From contig NZ_VOQS01000003.1 of the NCBI RefSeq assembly GCF_007995085.1, positions 2,852,001 to 2,916,000 on the forward strand: a DNA stretch of 64,000 nt, given 5' to 3'. Of the stretch, positions 9,501-18,165 are shown piece by piece. This stretch comes from Paraburkholderia azotifigens. Its GTDB lineage: Bacteria; Pseudomonadota; Gammaproteobacteria; Burkholderiales; Burkholderiaceae. Under the pieces are notes generated by a model. That model was not told the DNA's origin, ran no database searches, and worked only from the letters and a program-made list of their open reading frames with translations. Position 1 is the stretch's first letter. The number at the start of each line of letters is the position of its first letter. The position numbers and the translations under genes were made by a program.

Positions 9501-12500
9501 TGATCGAGCCGCCTGCATTGATGTTGGCAAGACCCAGGCCCATCAATGCACCGCCGAGCGTCGTCGTGCCGCCCGACGTCACATTCGTATCGCCATTGAT
9601 CAGGCCGCCCGACAGCAACGCGAGATTCCCGCCCGCGTTTGCCGTGAGATTGCCTTGCGTCGTGATCGCGCCGCCGACGCCCAGCGCGCCCGTCGTTGCC
9701 GTCAACGCGATGTTGTCGTTCGAGCCCGCCGCGCCGCCAATCAGCAGATTGCGTGCAGCGGAGACATTCACTGCATCCGCTGACGAAACCGATCCGCCGA
9801 TCAATGCATCGCGCGTTGCCGTAATCGATGTCGTCGAACCCGAGATGACGTCGCCCGCCACCACTACATCGCCTGCGCTGTTGTGGCCTTGTGCGTTCAA
9901 CCGCAGCGTACCGCCCGCCTGCGCCGCGCCCAGCGAGATATCGTTGCCCGCCGTTACGGCAAGGCTGCCGTTTGTGCCCACCACGCCTGTCACGTTGACA
10001 CTGCCGCCTGCGTTCACGGTCGCCTGCTGGCCGAATCCAACCGAACCTGCGTTGATGTCGCCGCCCGCCGTCAGCGTGCCCGTGTTCTGCGCGCCGATGC
10101 CGCCCGTCAGCGTCATGTTGCCGCCGGACGTCAAATGCGCATCGCCGCCCACCGTCGTCACGCCGGAAAAGGCCAGAGCCTGTGCCGCGTTCACATTCAA
10201 CTGGCCTTGCGTCGTGACGTTGCCCGCCGAGCCGTTGCCACTCGTCGCCGTGAGCGTGAGGTCGCCTGCCGAGTTCACATCGCCGAGCGCGAAGTTGCGC
10301 GCCGCGTTGACGGTCGTCGTGCCGCCCGTGTTGATCGCACCGGCTGCCGTCACGTCGCGCGTGCCATTCAGGAGCATCGTGCCGAATGCGGTGGCGCTGC
10401 CCGCAAACGTGACGTCGCCGCCGCCCGCGTTGCCGTTGGCCCTCACGGTCAGATCGCCGGTCACGGCTTGCACACTGCCGAGGCCCGCGTTGTTGCCGCC
10501 AATGATGGAAACAGTCGATCCTTGCAACGCGCCCGTCAGCGCAAGATCGCGCGCTGACGTCAGCGTCGCGGCCTGCGCAAATGCTGCCGACCCAGCGCCG
10601 TTGATGTCCCGGCCCGCGTTGAGCACCCCGTCCATCTGTCCCGCGACAACGCCCGTCAGCGCGATATCGCGACCTGCCTGAACGTTGATCTGCTTCGCCG
10701 CTGCAATCTGTCCGCCGAGTTGCGTATCGAGCGCCGATACAACATTGAACGCGCCCGCCGTCGCCGCCGTTCCCGTGAAGGACGCGCTGCCCGTCATCGC
10801 CGTCGCGTTGAGATCACCGGTCGATTCGATGGTGCCCGTCACCGTCACGTTGCGTTGGCCTGTCAGCGTCAACGCGTCGCCGCTCGCGAGCGAGCCGCTC
10901 ACGATGGCATCGCGTGCGCCCGTCAGATGGATCGCCCCTGGCGCCGTCGCGGTGCCCGTGATCGCCGCATCGCCCGCGCCTGCGTTGCCATTTGCCGTGA
11001 CGTCGAGCGTCGTCGCCGATATCACGTCATGCAGCGCGGCATTATTGCCGCCCGTTGCCGTTACGACGTTCGCCTGCACGCCACCCATCAGCGCGATATC
11101 GTGCTGCGCGGCAAAGCTTGCCGTCTCCGTGATCTTCTGCGTGCCGCCGCCCGTGATATCGCGTGCCGCCGTGACAGTTGCATTCGAGCCGCCGACCATC
11201 GTGCCGTTCAGCACGGCGTCGCGTCCCGCCGTCAGCGTGATGTCGTTGACGGCACTCGTGCTGCTGCCGAGCGACAGGTCGAGGCCCGTCGTGATAGCGA
11301 GCTTGCCGCCGCTGTTGATGCCGCCCGTCGCGGACAGGCTGCCCGTCTGCGCATTGAGCGTTGCATCGCCGACCGACTCGACTGCGCCGTCGATATTGAT
11401 GTTGTGTTGTGCCGTGACAGACGTCGTCGTGCCGCTCGCAATCTTTCCGCTCGATGTGACGGAGACGTCGTTGTTCGCATCGACGGTCACAGTGCCCGCC
11501 GCTGCCGCAGCGCCCGTCACCGTGACGTTGCCCGCGCCGTTGACGCTGTTCGTGCCGTTCGCCCGCAATGCAATCATGCTCGCGGATTCGATGTTGTTGA
11601 CGGTCGCGTTGCCCGCCACAGTGATATCGACGGACTGGCCCTGCACGAGCCCGCCTTGCACGATGTCGCGATTCGCGGCAAGTGTCGCGGCCTGCGCGAA
11701 AGTCAGCGTCCCCGCCCCGCCGATGTCGCGGCCCGCTGTCACCGTCCCTTGTCCCAGACCTGCGAGCATGCCCGTCACGTTGACATCGCGCGCTGCGTTG
11801 AGCATCGCATCCGATGCGGCCGTCGTGGTGCCGCCCAGATTGATATCCGTGCCTGCAAGCGCGGTGAACGTGCTGTTGCTGTTGATAACGCCCGTCGAGC
11901 CGATGCTGCCCGCCGCCGCGTTCAGCAGCATGTCGCTGGACGACTGGATCGAACCCGTCACGCCGCTGTTCCGCCCGGCATTCAGCACAACAGTCGAACC
12001 GCCGACCACGGCGCCCGTGATGTTCAGATCGTTGGTTGCGTTGAGCGCAAGCGTCGATGCCGCCTGCACGTCGTGCAGCGACGCCGAGCCACCCGCATTG
12101 GTTTGCACTGTTCCCGCGCGCAGCGAACCTGTGAGATTCGTATCGCCGCCCGACGCCACGTTTGCATTCAGCCCAAGCGCGATGGTTGCACTGCCGCCGA
12201 TTGCATCGCCCGCGTTGAACGTTCCGTTGCCTTGCGCGACGACGGAGCCGTTAATCGTCAGATTCTGGCCGGCCGTCACGTCGATATCGCCGAGCGACGA
12301 CGTGCCCTGCGTACCGAGATCGACGGATTGCGCGGCGCTGATGTTGAGATTGCCGCCCGACTGGATGTTGCCCTTGCTCGTCAGGTTGCCCGATGCGTTC
12401 GTGAGCGTCATATCGCCATTGGACTGCACGGTGCCCGCGTTCGTCGTGTCGCGTCCGCTCGTTACGCTCAACGCGTTCGCGCTTTGCAACGTGCCGTTCG

Positions 12501-15312
12501 AACTCACGCTGATATCGCGTGCGGAGTTCAGGGTCGCCGTCGAAAGCGAGGTGACCGTGCCGCCAATCGCAATGTCGCCTGCGTTGGTTATCACCTGCAA
12601 TGCCGCGTTGGACACGACGTTATTCAGCGACACTGAGTTCACCGCCGAGAAGCTGACGGCATTGCCTTGCAATGCGCCCGTCACCGACAGATCATTGCCC
12701 GCCGTCGCGTTCACATCGCCTGCAAAGCCGCTATTGCCGCCCGCGACGATGTCATGCCCCGCCGACAACATCGCCTTCGCCTGTCCGGCCAGCGAGCCGC
12801 CTATCGTCAGATCGTGACCCGCGTTGAGCGTGACGTCGTTGACGGCGCTCGTGTCGCCCGTCAGCGAAACGTCCTGTGCCGCGTTCACCGAAAGCGCGGA
12901 CGCACCGTTGACCGTTCCCGTCGACGTCACGCTTCCCGTCGCCGCAGTGATCGAAAGGTCGCCGACCGACTGCACCGTGCCCGCATTCGCGACGTTGACA
13001 TTGCGTTGCGCAGTAAGCGCCGTTTGCGCGCCACCGGCTAAGGTTCCGTTCACGGCGATATCGCGGGCCGCCTGCACGTTCGTCGCGCCGACACTCGCTG
13101 CATTGCCATTGAACGTGACGTCGCCGCCGCCCGCGTTGCCGTTCGCCGTCACGGCAAACGCGCCGCCCGCCTGCACTGCGGCAAGCGTGACGTTGTTTGC
13201 GCCCGTGACGGTCAGATCGTTGGCGAGCAGTTTGCCCGTCAGTGCAACGTCGTGCCCTGCGTTCAACGTTCCGCTTTGTCCGAACGCGATCGATCCGCTG
13301 CCTGTCACATCGTTCTGTGCATCGAACGCGCCGTTGTGCTGGACGATCGATACCCCCGATACATCCAGATTGCGCCCCGCCGATACCTGTGCGTCCGTGC
13401 CGACCATCAGCGAACCCGACACCGACGTATCGCGGCCCGATGTCGAACTGAACGTCGCGCCGCTCGCGAGCGACCCGCTCACCGACAGATCGCGTCCTGC
13501 CGCTGCCGTCACTGCGTTTTGCGCAGTGGCCTGCGCCGCAATCGACGTGTCCTGCCCCGATGTGAGCGTCAGGTTTGCGCCGCTGTTGACGTTGGCGTTC
13601 GCGTTGATATTGCCCTGCGTAGCGGACACGGTTGCATCGCTGGCCGTCTGCACGGCTGCCGTCACGTTGACGTTGCGCTGCGCCGTCGCCTGCAATGTGC
13701 CGCTGTTCGTCTGGCCGGCAATGTTCACATCGCGTGCGGCCTGCAGCGTCGTCGCGCCGCTGACCACGGCAGTGCCGTTCAGGTTGACATCGCCCGCAGC
13801 CGATACGCTCACCGCGCCGCCGCCCTGCACATCGCCCAGCGTGACATTCGAACCCGCCGACATCGCGATATCGCCATTCGCCTGCGTGTTCGCGAGATTG
13901 ACGTTGCCGCCCGCTGTCACGTCGAGTTTCGCGCCGGACTGCAGCGTACCCGTCGACGTCACATCGCCATTCGCATTGATCGTGTAGCCGCCGACGCCGA
14001 CGTGCGCGCCCGTCATCGATACGTTGCCCGCCGACTGTAATGTCGCCTGCTTCTGCGCGGCCGTGCCCGCCACCGATACATCGCCGTTCGCCGACAGCAG
14101 CAGATCGCCCGCATTGGCGGCAAGTTGCGCATCACTGCGCACGCCCATGCCTGCTGCCGTGCTGATCACCTGGATCTGGCCCGCCGTCATCGCGCCGAAT
14201 GCCGTGGCATCGATCGCAAGACCGTTGTTCGCGTTGCCGTTTGCGCCATTGATGGCCGCCGCCGTATTCACGCTGCCATTCGACGATGTGCCATACGTCG
14301 TACCCACATCGGACACCGCGCCCGGCGACACGAACTGACGCCCGGCAATTGCATTGATGCGACTGCCCGCAAAGAGCGGCGCATTCACGCCGATGGTTTC
14401 GGCGATCAGATCGATCGTGCCGACCGTGCCTTCGATCCCTGCGCCCGGACCGTTCGCGCCAGCATTCCCTTCGATCTGGATATGCCCGCCCGTCACGTTG
14501 TAGCCGACGGCCGTCGCGTGAATGAAGTCGGTGCGCGTGCCGTTCATGTCGCTGAGAAACTGCGGCGTGCCTGTGGTCAGCGTGACGCCGATCGTGTTCG
14601 TGAAGCCTGTGCCGCGTGTCGTGATGCCGTTCGGGTTCGCGATGATGACGGTCGCGGGTGCGCCGAACACTTCGAGCGGGCCATTGAGCAGACTGGCATA
14701 CGCCGCGCCGTTCGACGTCACCTGATTGACGATCACACTCGCCGTGCGCCCCGCCAGATTCGTGTTCGCCGCGACGTTGCCGCCCGTGAGCGACGTGCCC
14801 GACATCAGGCTGTTGTTCAGGATCAGCCCGATGGGATCGATATTGAAGCTCTGATACTGGTTCAGCGAGATCCCCGCCGTGTTCGGCGCGGTGATATTGA
14901 CGACGGGCACGCCGCCGTTCGCGCCCGTGCTCTGCGTGATCTTCGGCTGGAAGGTGATGGGCGCATTCGGATCGACGATGGGCGTCGCGAAAGCCTGCTG
15001 CATCATGACGCGCACACGCAACCCAGTCAGGTCGCGGAGCTGTTGCCATGCGTCGTCGTCGAAGCGTTTGCTGCCCGCTGCAAGCATGCCTGCCGCCGAT
15101 TCGCTCTGCTCGAACGTAACCGTCAGCGGTCCGATGAACAGCGTCGCGGCCACCACAGCGGATACGCTGCGTTGCCACACGCTGTACGTTCGTACCTTCG
15201 AGGCGACGGTCCAGATCTGGCCGGACGTTTCGTGCAGGCGCGCACGCAGCACATCCCGCATCGTCCGGACGTGTTCAAGTTGCCGCAAGGCATTACGCGT
15301 CGAAACTCTCAT
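3574..15312 (-). CDS. cdiA: Giant CdiA/FhaB-like hemagglutinin (TpsA exoprotein, contact-dependent inhibition)
   Basis: 3912 residues. An extended N-terminal region with a hydrophobic segment at ~48-67 acts as the signal. The TPS secretion domain follows, with the NPNGI motif at 226-230. A very long array of filamentous-hemagglutinin repeats comes next (pattern AGxDxxxxGxL, about 390-2100). A non-repeat region with Cys-containing segments follows, then a hydrophobic Ala/Gly-rich pretoxin region (FAVVVAIMTAGAASAAIGA), a NNYLNHRQ segment and a short C-terminal module of ~89 residues. That module contains RLVSEYGG, DWSKVSSSSY and DGTQFEIHAY. The family is exported by a TpsB partner, forms a surface filament and delivers its C-terminus into neighbouring cells. 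The TpsB gene lies two genes upstream. The tip has no nuclease motif I can name; its activity is unknown. Confidence 0.93.
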   Translation of the reverse strand: MRVSTRNALRQLEHVRTMRDVLRARLHETSGQIWTVASKVRTYSVWQRSVSAVVAATLFIGPLTVTFEQSESAAGMLAAGSKRFDDDAWQQLRDLTGLRVRVMMQQAFATPIVDPNAPITFQPKITQSTGANGGVPVVNITAPNTAGISLNQYQSFNIDPIGLILNNSLMSGTSLTGGNVAANTNLAGRTASVIVNQVTSNGAAYASLLNGPLEVFGAPATVIIANPNGITTRGTGFTNTIGVTLTTGTPQFLSDMNGTRTDFIHATAVGYNVTGGHIQIEGNAGANGPGAGIEGTVGTIDLIAETIGVNAPLFAGSRINAIAGRQFVSPGAVSDVGTTYGTSSNGSVNTAAAINGANGNANNGLAIDATAFGAMTAGQIQVISTAAGMGVRSDAQLAANAGDLLLSANGDVSVAGTAAQKQATLQSAGNVSMTGAHVGVGGYTINANGDVTSTGTLQSGAKLDVTAGGNVNLANTQANGDIAMSAGSNVTLGDVQGGGAVSVSAAGDVNLNGTAVVSGATTLQAARDVNIAGQTNSGTLQATAQRNVNVTAAVQTASDATVSATQGNINANANVNSGANLTLTSGQDTSIAAQATAQNAVTAAAGRDLSVSGSLASGATFSSTSGRDTSVSGSLMVGTDAQVSAGRNLDVSGVSIVQHNGAFDAQNDVTGSGSIAFGQSGTLNAGHDVALTGKLLANDLTVTGANNVTLAAVQAGGAFAVTANGNAGGGDVTFNGNAASVGATNVQAARDIAVNGTLAGGAQTALTAQRNVNVANAGTVQSVGDLSITAATGSVTSTGTVNGASALSVNAAQDVSLTGDTSAVNDVTLNAGHDLTIGGSLAGQAKAMLSAGHDIVAGGNSGFAGDVNATAGNDLSVTGALQGNAVSFSAVNSVSLNNVVSNAALQVITNAGDIAIGGTVTSLSTATLNSARDISVSSNGTLQSANALSVTSGRDTTNAGTVQSNGDMTLTNASGNLTSKGNIQSGGNLNISAAQSVDLGTQGTSSLGDIDVTAGQNLTINGSVVAQGNGTFNAGDAIGGSATIALGLNANVASGGDTNLTGSLRAGTVQTNAGGSASLHDVQAASTLALNATNDLNITGAVVGGSTVVLNAGRNSGVTGSIQSSSDMLLNAAAGSIGSTGVINSNSTFTALAGTDINLGGTTTAASDAMLNAARDVNVTGMLAGLGQGTVTAGRDIGGAGTLTFAQAATLAANRDIVQGGLVQGQSVDITVAGNATVNNIESASMIALRANGTNSVNGAGNVTVTGAAAAAGTVTVDANNDVSVTSSGKIASGTTTSVTAQHNINIDGAVESVGDATLNAQTGSLSATGGINSGGKLAITTGLDLSLGSSTSAVNDITLTAGRDAVLNGTMVGGSNATVTAARDITGGGTQKITETASFAAQHDIALMGGVQANVVTATGGNNAALHDVISATTLDVTANGNAGAGDAAITGTATAPGAIHLTGARDAIVSGSLASGDALTLTGQRNVTVTGTIESTGDLNATAMTGSASFTGTAATAGAFNVVSALDTQLGGQIAAAKQINVQAGRDIALTGVVAGQMDGVLNAGRDINGAGSAAFAQAATLTSARDLALTGALQGSTVSIIGGNNAGLGSVQAVTGDLTVRANGNAGGGDVTFAGSATAFGTMLLNGTRDVTAAGAINTGGTTTVNAARNFALGDVNSAGDLTLTATSGNGSAGNVTTQGQLNVNAAQALAFSGVTTVGGDAHLTSGGNMTLTGGIGAQNTGTLTAGGDINAGSVGFGQQATVNAGGSVNVTGVVGTNGSLAVTAGNDISLGAAQAGGTLRLNAQGHNSAGDVVVAGDVISGSTTSITATRDALIGGSVSSADAVNVSAARNLLIGGAAGSNDNIALTATTGALGVGGAITTQGNLTANAGGNLALLSGGLINGDTNVTSGGTTTLGGALMGLGLANINAGGSINGGGALTFGKDIAVNAGGGVALGEVQGAGKFTATSNGDMSFGAATAVGDIVATSHAGSVAFSGQVQTGGNATISAANNASATGGIASMGTVNVTGTNGNVTVGGVSSNGDASLHAGQTLTLSGNSVAAGELALSGNNVTMSGTASGSKDISINATGTVNAGQSSIVSSKNLQVAGTNVTLGNAIVGGTLDARASNQLSLVGGNVDVVGAATFVSQNAFYNASNVLAGGALTVSAPNLTNAATGSLASTVTTNITATNFTNAGLVNGATTNIYVAGAMNNIGGSLMAVNSLNINTGTLNNQNGLIFAGNPNTPGGPVTGDVSLTINGGGGAFYNVGGQLLSQRNMGVGAANATFDPSQGTISYGGQLSLTAGFIGNSGTWNFGGQGATVVGLNGINNYGMITGTAPLSLTTYGTFSNFGQLTGNDIAFNGALNNATNAVVHSGSSITLNGSVTNRGTIESAGNLTFNGGGNYDNQYGTTQANGSISITTGATVYNTVGTILAGGNININAGAVINDALQGATQTSTQLVGASADPDLLSQIVVGALSGWYCQNSQGDCYLYQYSQTATIATLLPNMSGGYVDVRSGGSTCYGDPSACQDVEVGNSTAGQHQYIALPGIDRTITAPGSVTPGVIAAGGSVNITAGTLSNAGSTISAGLDVNLNLQSLNNAPVGNAVATIVDTVDKAQLDAFMAQMNALGVVGVYGTVGIGISGTVVPESTVSFNSSANVPPSVTSTTTAFGAQGQIIAGRNMNLSGGNLVNGGLLYAGNNFNASAAQSFANQGQYNSATSTQPGCATGVSGAECGYANNSFRGDNPNSTTFSYAQQNATVFAGNDLVIAAGQINNTYGNLLAGHNIVIGGVGTTATSTTAAQSLNNTSGNIIAGNNITLNVSGAITNNLPPPVPVHSDYGAKEQYSGCMTVGGYKESYCEGYVDQQAGNSSVISAGNNLQLNAGSLTNIGSLIAAGNNATIAVAGPVVNEAQTLNAYWHSHWVQETGDFSPDKRHDVWACGSPEECTALYGSAYTNVGGTIDPPTPVGNIAATIQAPNLSVSSGGEIQNVGNVIGTSVTLTGQRLINGITAANTYTPHVNSPSQIISLSGVNLPGLNLTTPRSVGAPLPIPVAGQASYVTGSLGGSALDPLGPQALLDNLPANLQPGSTLFYYNPQAEDLMLQQAALQQTGKASFIDGLTYDSEHNLSVTAQEKEILYQNAVDYAKTNNLQLGDALTQTQLSTLSEPMLWYVQQSVPDPSCVSTGPVTCPTVTALMPQVYLPQNWSAMSADGTITGKDVTLNFNKDGNGSILNTGDITASNTLTVNTGTLTNRANQVDVGQIWSYINEVGYSNTTGTAVQPGGFMSAAGMDLNVQTLNQIGGALQQLNADGTIDQAGTQQLLAQLQQQLGTSFTQTTVTDNLHTDFVAQGGFGASQIVGMVFAVVVAIMTAGAASAAIGATAGAEGGAFASAATATAAANGVATSAGLANIALSAAAAGFTSSIASQLTMTGQLNWANAFEAAGVAGLTAGLTNGITYNAQSGLDFTTQPLALNGATQSLASLAGVSQIAGTNVNQSTTTTATLTQRGLAMLADAGIAAGVSTAIEGGSLASSFVNALTSELAAAGASEIGDAKDGLVGDLGSVGGRFAYLAAHAGLGCAASALEGTGCAGGAIGGVVSAGLNPILDANGNIPAAALAGIETLVSGSIAGALGFNVQGAVTAAQNETLNNYLNHRQVQSLLATLKGCAPGDTSCVSLTVATYQSISTQQQQAAQNCNSPSGCQQVQYDAMQSGGVSEADIEAACQGGTKCAQFMESLANQASSAKSLATSNWNSVSNAVAQQNQYQAMLASSGSSAWATIFAGISPLDASGAVDGITGLGSRSTSSAAGSDSAANAVNGLNLNKSLASQQQLSELMSGNGVATSGNGTGVILRDAPRLVSEYGGQLSDWSKVSSSSYTAADGTQFEIHAYRNAVTGRVVEPKSIPLK
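9000..14150 (-). repeat. Hemagglutinin beta-helix repeat array inside cdiA
   Basis: This part of cdiA encodes dozens of degenerate ~20-residue units. Each follows a pattern like AGRDINVTGxL or NAARDVNVTGML, alternating with AxxxVTLxAxxDL. On DNA level the same GC-rich words recur many times without being identical. The units are expected to stack as a beta-helix and form the shaft of the exoprotein. The array makes the opposite strand open over long stretches, which produces spurious frames. Confidence 0.85.
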
Positions 15313-15439
15313 GATGTTCTCGTTCTTCGTCGTTTCTTGTTCGTCATGAGGCGAGCTGGCCGACTCGCCTCACGTTTGCAGCAGGTATTTCCCCGCCTGC
15401 TGCGGGCCTCGTACGCGCGAAGCCTCTCGTGCTTCTGTC

Positions 15440-16351
15440 TTACTGCTGCTGAATGGTCGCGCTCTTCATCAGATCGACCACCACCTGCGCGGTCGCTTTT
15501 TGCAGCGCGACCTGCTCGAGTTGCTGACGCAACGCAGGCTTCGTCGTCTCGTAGTCGGGAATCTGCGTCGCGCGCGACTGATCCATCTTCACGATCCAGA
15601 AGGCGTCGCCCACCTGAACCGGCGTCGTCGTGATGCCGCCTTGCGGCAGCTTCACCATCGCCTCGGCGACGGGTTGCGGCCAGCCTTGCGTCGCGCCCGG
15701 CTGGATCGGCGTCTTGAACGACACCCAGTTCATCGCGCCACCCTGCTGAGCCGCCGGGCCCTGGCTGTACTGCTTCGCCAGTTGCGCGAAGTCGGTCCCC
15801 TTCTTCAGTTGCGCGAGCACGTCCTTTGCGGTCGCTTCGTCCTTCACGGCGATCACGCTCGGCTTGTATTCCTTGTCGCCGAGCGTCGCGACGATCGCGT
15901 CGTAGCGCGCCTTCACGTCGGCGTCGGTGACGGGCGAAGGCTTCACCTGATCGCGCAGATACGCTTGCGTCATCGCGAGCGACTTCGCCTGTTCGGCGGC
16001 TTCGATCACCTGCGGACGCGTGTCGTAGTGCTGCTTCTCGGCGGCCTGGCGGAACAGTTCGCGTGCGATCAGCTGGCTTTTGATCGCCGAGCGCGTTTGC
16101 GGCGTGTCGGGTGCATTGGCCGCCTTCAGCAGCGCGTCGACCTGGTCCTGCGTGATCAGCACGCTGTTCACGCGTGCAACGGCATTGGCGGGCAGCGGGC
16201 CCGACGCAGCGACGGGTGCAGCCGCCTCCGCATGCGACGACGATGGCTTGGTGGCCGCCATCGACTGCACTGCGAAGACAGACAAGCCGACAGTCAGCGC
16301 AAGCGCAGCGACGCAACGGCTGAACGTGATGTGATTACGATGGCGTTTCAT
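15440..16351 (-). CDS. Periplasmic parvulin-type peptidyl-prolyl isomerase (PpiC/SurA-like)
   Basis: 303 residues. A signal peptide (MKRHRNHITFSRC...VFAVQSMAA) is followed by a SurA-N-like helical domain and a PpiC rotamase domain at roughly 160-260 (KDVLAQLKKGTDFAQLAKQYSQGP, then GGAMNWV and VQVGDAFWIVKM). It would assist folding of outer-membrane or exported proteins in the periplasm. The ATG at 16351 is chosen over one 15 bp upstream because AAGGAG sits at the right distance. It lies between the TpsB gene (11 bp away) and cdiA (127 bp away), so it is probably a dedicated chaperone for one or both exoproteins. Bordetella Par27, a parvulin that handles FHA, is a known parallel. Confidence 0.9.
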   Translation of the reverse strand: MKRHRNHITFSRCVAALALTVGLSVFAVQSMAATKPSSSHAEAAAPVAASGPLPANAVARVNSVLITQDQVDALLKAANAPDTPQTRSAIKSQLIARELFRQAAEKQHYDTRPQVIEAAEQAKSLAMTQAYLRDQVKPSPVTDADVKARYDAIVATLGDKEYKPSVIAVKDEATAKDVLAQLKKGTDFAQLAKQYSQGPAAQQGGAMNWVSFKTPIQPGATQGWPQPVAEAMVKLPQGGITTTPVQVGDAFWIVKMDQSRATQIPDYETTKPALRQQLEQVALQKATAQVVVDLMKSATIQQQ

Positions 16352-16362
16352 GTCGATCTCCT

Positions 16363-18165
16363 TCATTCCGACCAGTTAAGAGTGGCGAGCAGCACGGTGG
16401 CCTTGTGACCCAGCGCGGCAGGCTGAATCAATGCCTGGCCGAGCAGTACCTCGCCTGTGATGGTTTGCGCGTTGTGCCGCCATTCGGCTCGCGCGCCGAT
16501 GCCGGTACCGACGAGCGTCGGCCAGCCGCCTTGTGCTACGAGATGGGATTTGCCGCCGTCGAGAAACACATAGGGTTCGACGCGCGCGTCGTGCCATGCG
16601 GGCACGTTCTGCCATGCGGCCTCGTTCCGGATATAAGCGCCGCTGTCGCCGGCGATGCCGCCTTCCGTGAAGCCGCGCACCGAGTCCATGCCGCCGAGAT
16701 AGATCTGCTGCGTGCCGAACAGCGCGACCCGGCTGAACTGTCCTCGCAATGTGCCGCGATACGCCCATTGCGTGCCCAGCAGCGAGCCGAGCGTCATCTG
16801 CAACGTCGCGGTTGCATCGAGCCTGGTGAACTGGCTGTGGGCGTCCGACTTGCCGATCTCGCTATCGTCATGACTGGCGGCGAGCCAGGGCAGACCTTGC
16901 GAGATGCCGAAGTCCCACGTCGCGGCGGCGCCTTGATCGTTTGCCACGAAACGCTGCAATCCATTCAGCGCGACACGCGCGACCGTCAGGTCTTGCGGCG
17001 ACAGGTCGATGCCGTTCACGCTGCGCTCGGTGCGCATCTTGTTCAGCGTGACGTCGACGCTCATGCGGCCCGACTTCGAGCGCGCGAGCACATCGTTCCA
17101 GCCGAGAATCTGGCTGAACGTGCGCCCTTGCAGCAACGCCGTATCGCCGATCGTCTGCTGATACTCGGAATACGAGGTCGTATAGCTCAGCGTCTGATAG
17201 CCGAACGGAACGGCAGCGGAGAAGACCAGCGCGTTGCTGTCTTCCGTGCCGACATAGTTGAGCGACAGCGATTCCTGCAGACCGATCACGTTGTCGGCCT
17301 CGACGCCGCCGCGATAGCGCAGTGTGCCCGTTTGCGAACTGCCGTAATTGTCGATGCCGAGGTTGTAGAACGTGCGGTCGCCGTAGCGGTTCGAGATCGC
17401 GACGATCGAATCGCCGGGCGCTTCGCCGGGCATGATCTGGATTTCCGCCTGATTGCGGCGCAGCCGGTTGATCTGGTCGACGCCCTGTTCGAGATCGGGA
17501 AGGCGCAGCACGTCGCCGACACTGTCGCCGAATGACCACGCTGTGCCCGCATCGGTGAGCAGGCCGCCGCCGTGAGTGTCGTACCAGGGCTCGTTCGGAT
17601 CGCGTGGACGCAGCGGCTTGCCGTTCAGCGTAAAGCCCGCCACCTTGCCCGCGACGATATTGACCTTGAGCGTCCCCGACGCAAGGTTCTGCGCACCGAG
17701 ATAAGCGCGCGTCGTGATATAGCCGCGCGCGATGAACGCCTCCGTCACGCGACGCAGCAGCAGATTGATCCGGTTTCGTCCAAGCTGCTTGCCGACGAAC
17801 GGCTCCGCAATGCGGTCCAGTTCTTTCTGGCTCAACACGCGATCGCCGATGAACTCGATGTGACTGATCTCGAACATCGGTTCGACGTCGGGCAGCGTCT
17901 CGACGTCCGCGCCTTCAGGCAGATTCGGCAACGCGGGCACTTCGGGCGCGGCGATCTGCGCGGGCGCCTGCTGGATTTCCTTGCGGCGCTGTCTGTCCTG
18001 CTGCTCCTGCAACAGCCGTTGACCCGGATCCTGTTCCGCGCGACCGGGCAATGCATTCAACCCGCCTGGCGGCAATGGTGGAAGAGTCTGTGCGAACGCA
18101 CCCGCGTGCACGCTGACCGCGAACACGGCAACACAACTGCGCAGGATCACAGGGCGTCGTTTCAT
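16363..18165 (-). CDS. TpsB/CdiB-type two-partner secretion transporter (FhaC/ShlB family)
   Basis: 600 residues. A signal peptide (MKRRPVILRSC...GAFAQ) is followed by a Gln/Arg-rich linker with HlyB-type QQDRQRRKEIQQ, then POTRA domains (~95-250, FEISHIEFIGDRVLSQKELD) and a 16-strand Omp85-type barrel. The diagnostic L6 motif is seen as GGMDSVRGFTEGG. The ATG overlaps the stop of the upstream tpsA gene (ATGA), implying translational coupling. A longer frame reaching 18615 is only an extension inside tpsA. It is the only TpsB in the window and is therefore expected to export both the 715-aa and the 3912-aa exoproteins. Confidence 0.95.
   Translation of the reverse strand: MKRRPVILRSCVAVFAVSVHAGAFAQTLPPLPPGGLNALPGRAEQDPGQRLLQEQQDRQRRKEIQQAPAQIAAPEVPALPNLPEGADVETLPDVEPMFEISHIEFIGDRVLSQKELDRIAEPFVGKQLGRNRINLLLRRVTEAFIARGYITTRAYLGAQNLASGTLKVNIVAGKVAGFTLNGKPLRPRDPNEPWYDTHGGGLLTDAGTAWSFGDSVGDVLRLPDLEQGVDQINRLRRNQAEIQIMPGEAPGDSIVAISNRYGDRTFYNLGIDNYGSSQTGTLRYRGGVEADNVIGLQESLSLNYVGTEDSNALVFSAAVPFGYQTLSYTTSYSEYQQTIGDTALLQGRTFSQILGWNDVLARSKSGRMSVDVTLNKMRTERSVNGIDLSPQDLTVARVALNGLQRFVANDQGAAATWDFGISQGLPWLAASHDDSEIGKSDAHSQFTRLDATATLQMTLGSLLGTQWAYRGTLRGQFSRVALFGTQQIYLGGMDSVRGFTEGGIAGDSGAYIRNEAAWQNVPAWHDARVEPYVFLDGGKSHLVAQGGWPTLVGTGIGARAEWRHNAQTITGEVLLGQALIQPAALGHKATVLLATLNWSE

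Noticed and set aside
7675..12817. Very long plus-strand open frames (about 700 residues each) opposite cdiA
   Set aside because: They are Arg- or Pro/Ser-rich mirror readings of the Gly/Ala/Thr/Val hemagglutinin repeats, without ribosome-binding sites or domains; the minus-strand protein is clearly real.
6000..14150. CRISPR-like or tandem DNA repeats
   Set aside because: The recurring words are codons of protein repeats in cdiA, degenerate and in frame, with no constant repeat/spacer pattern.
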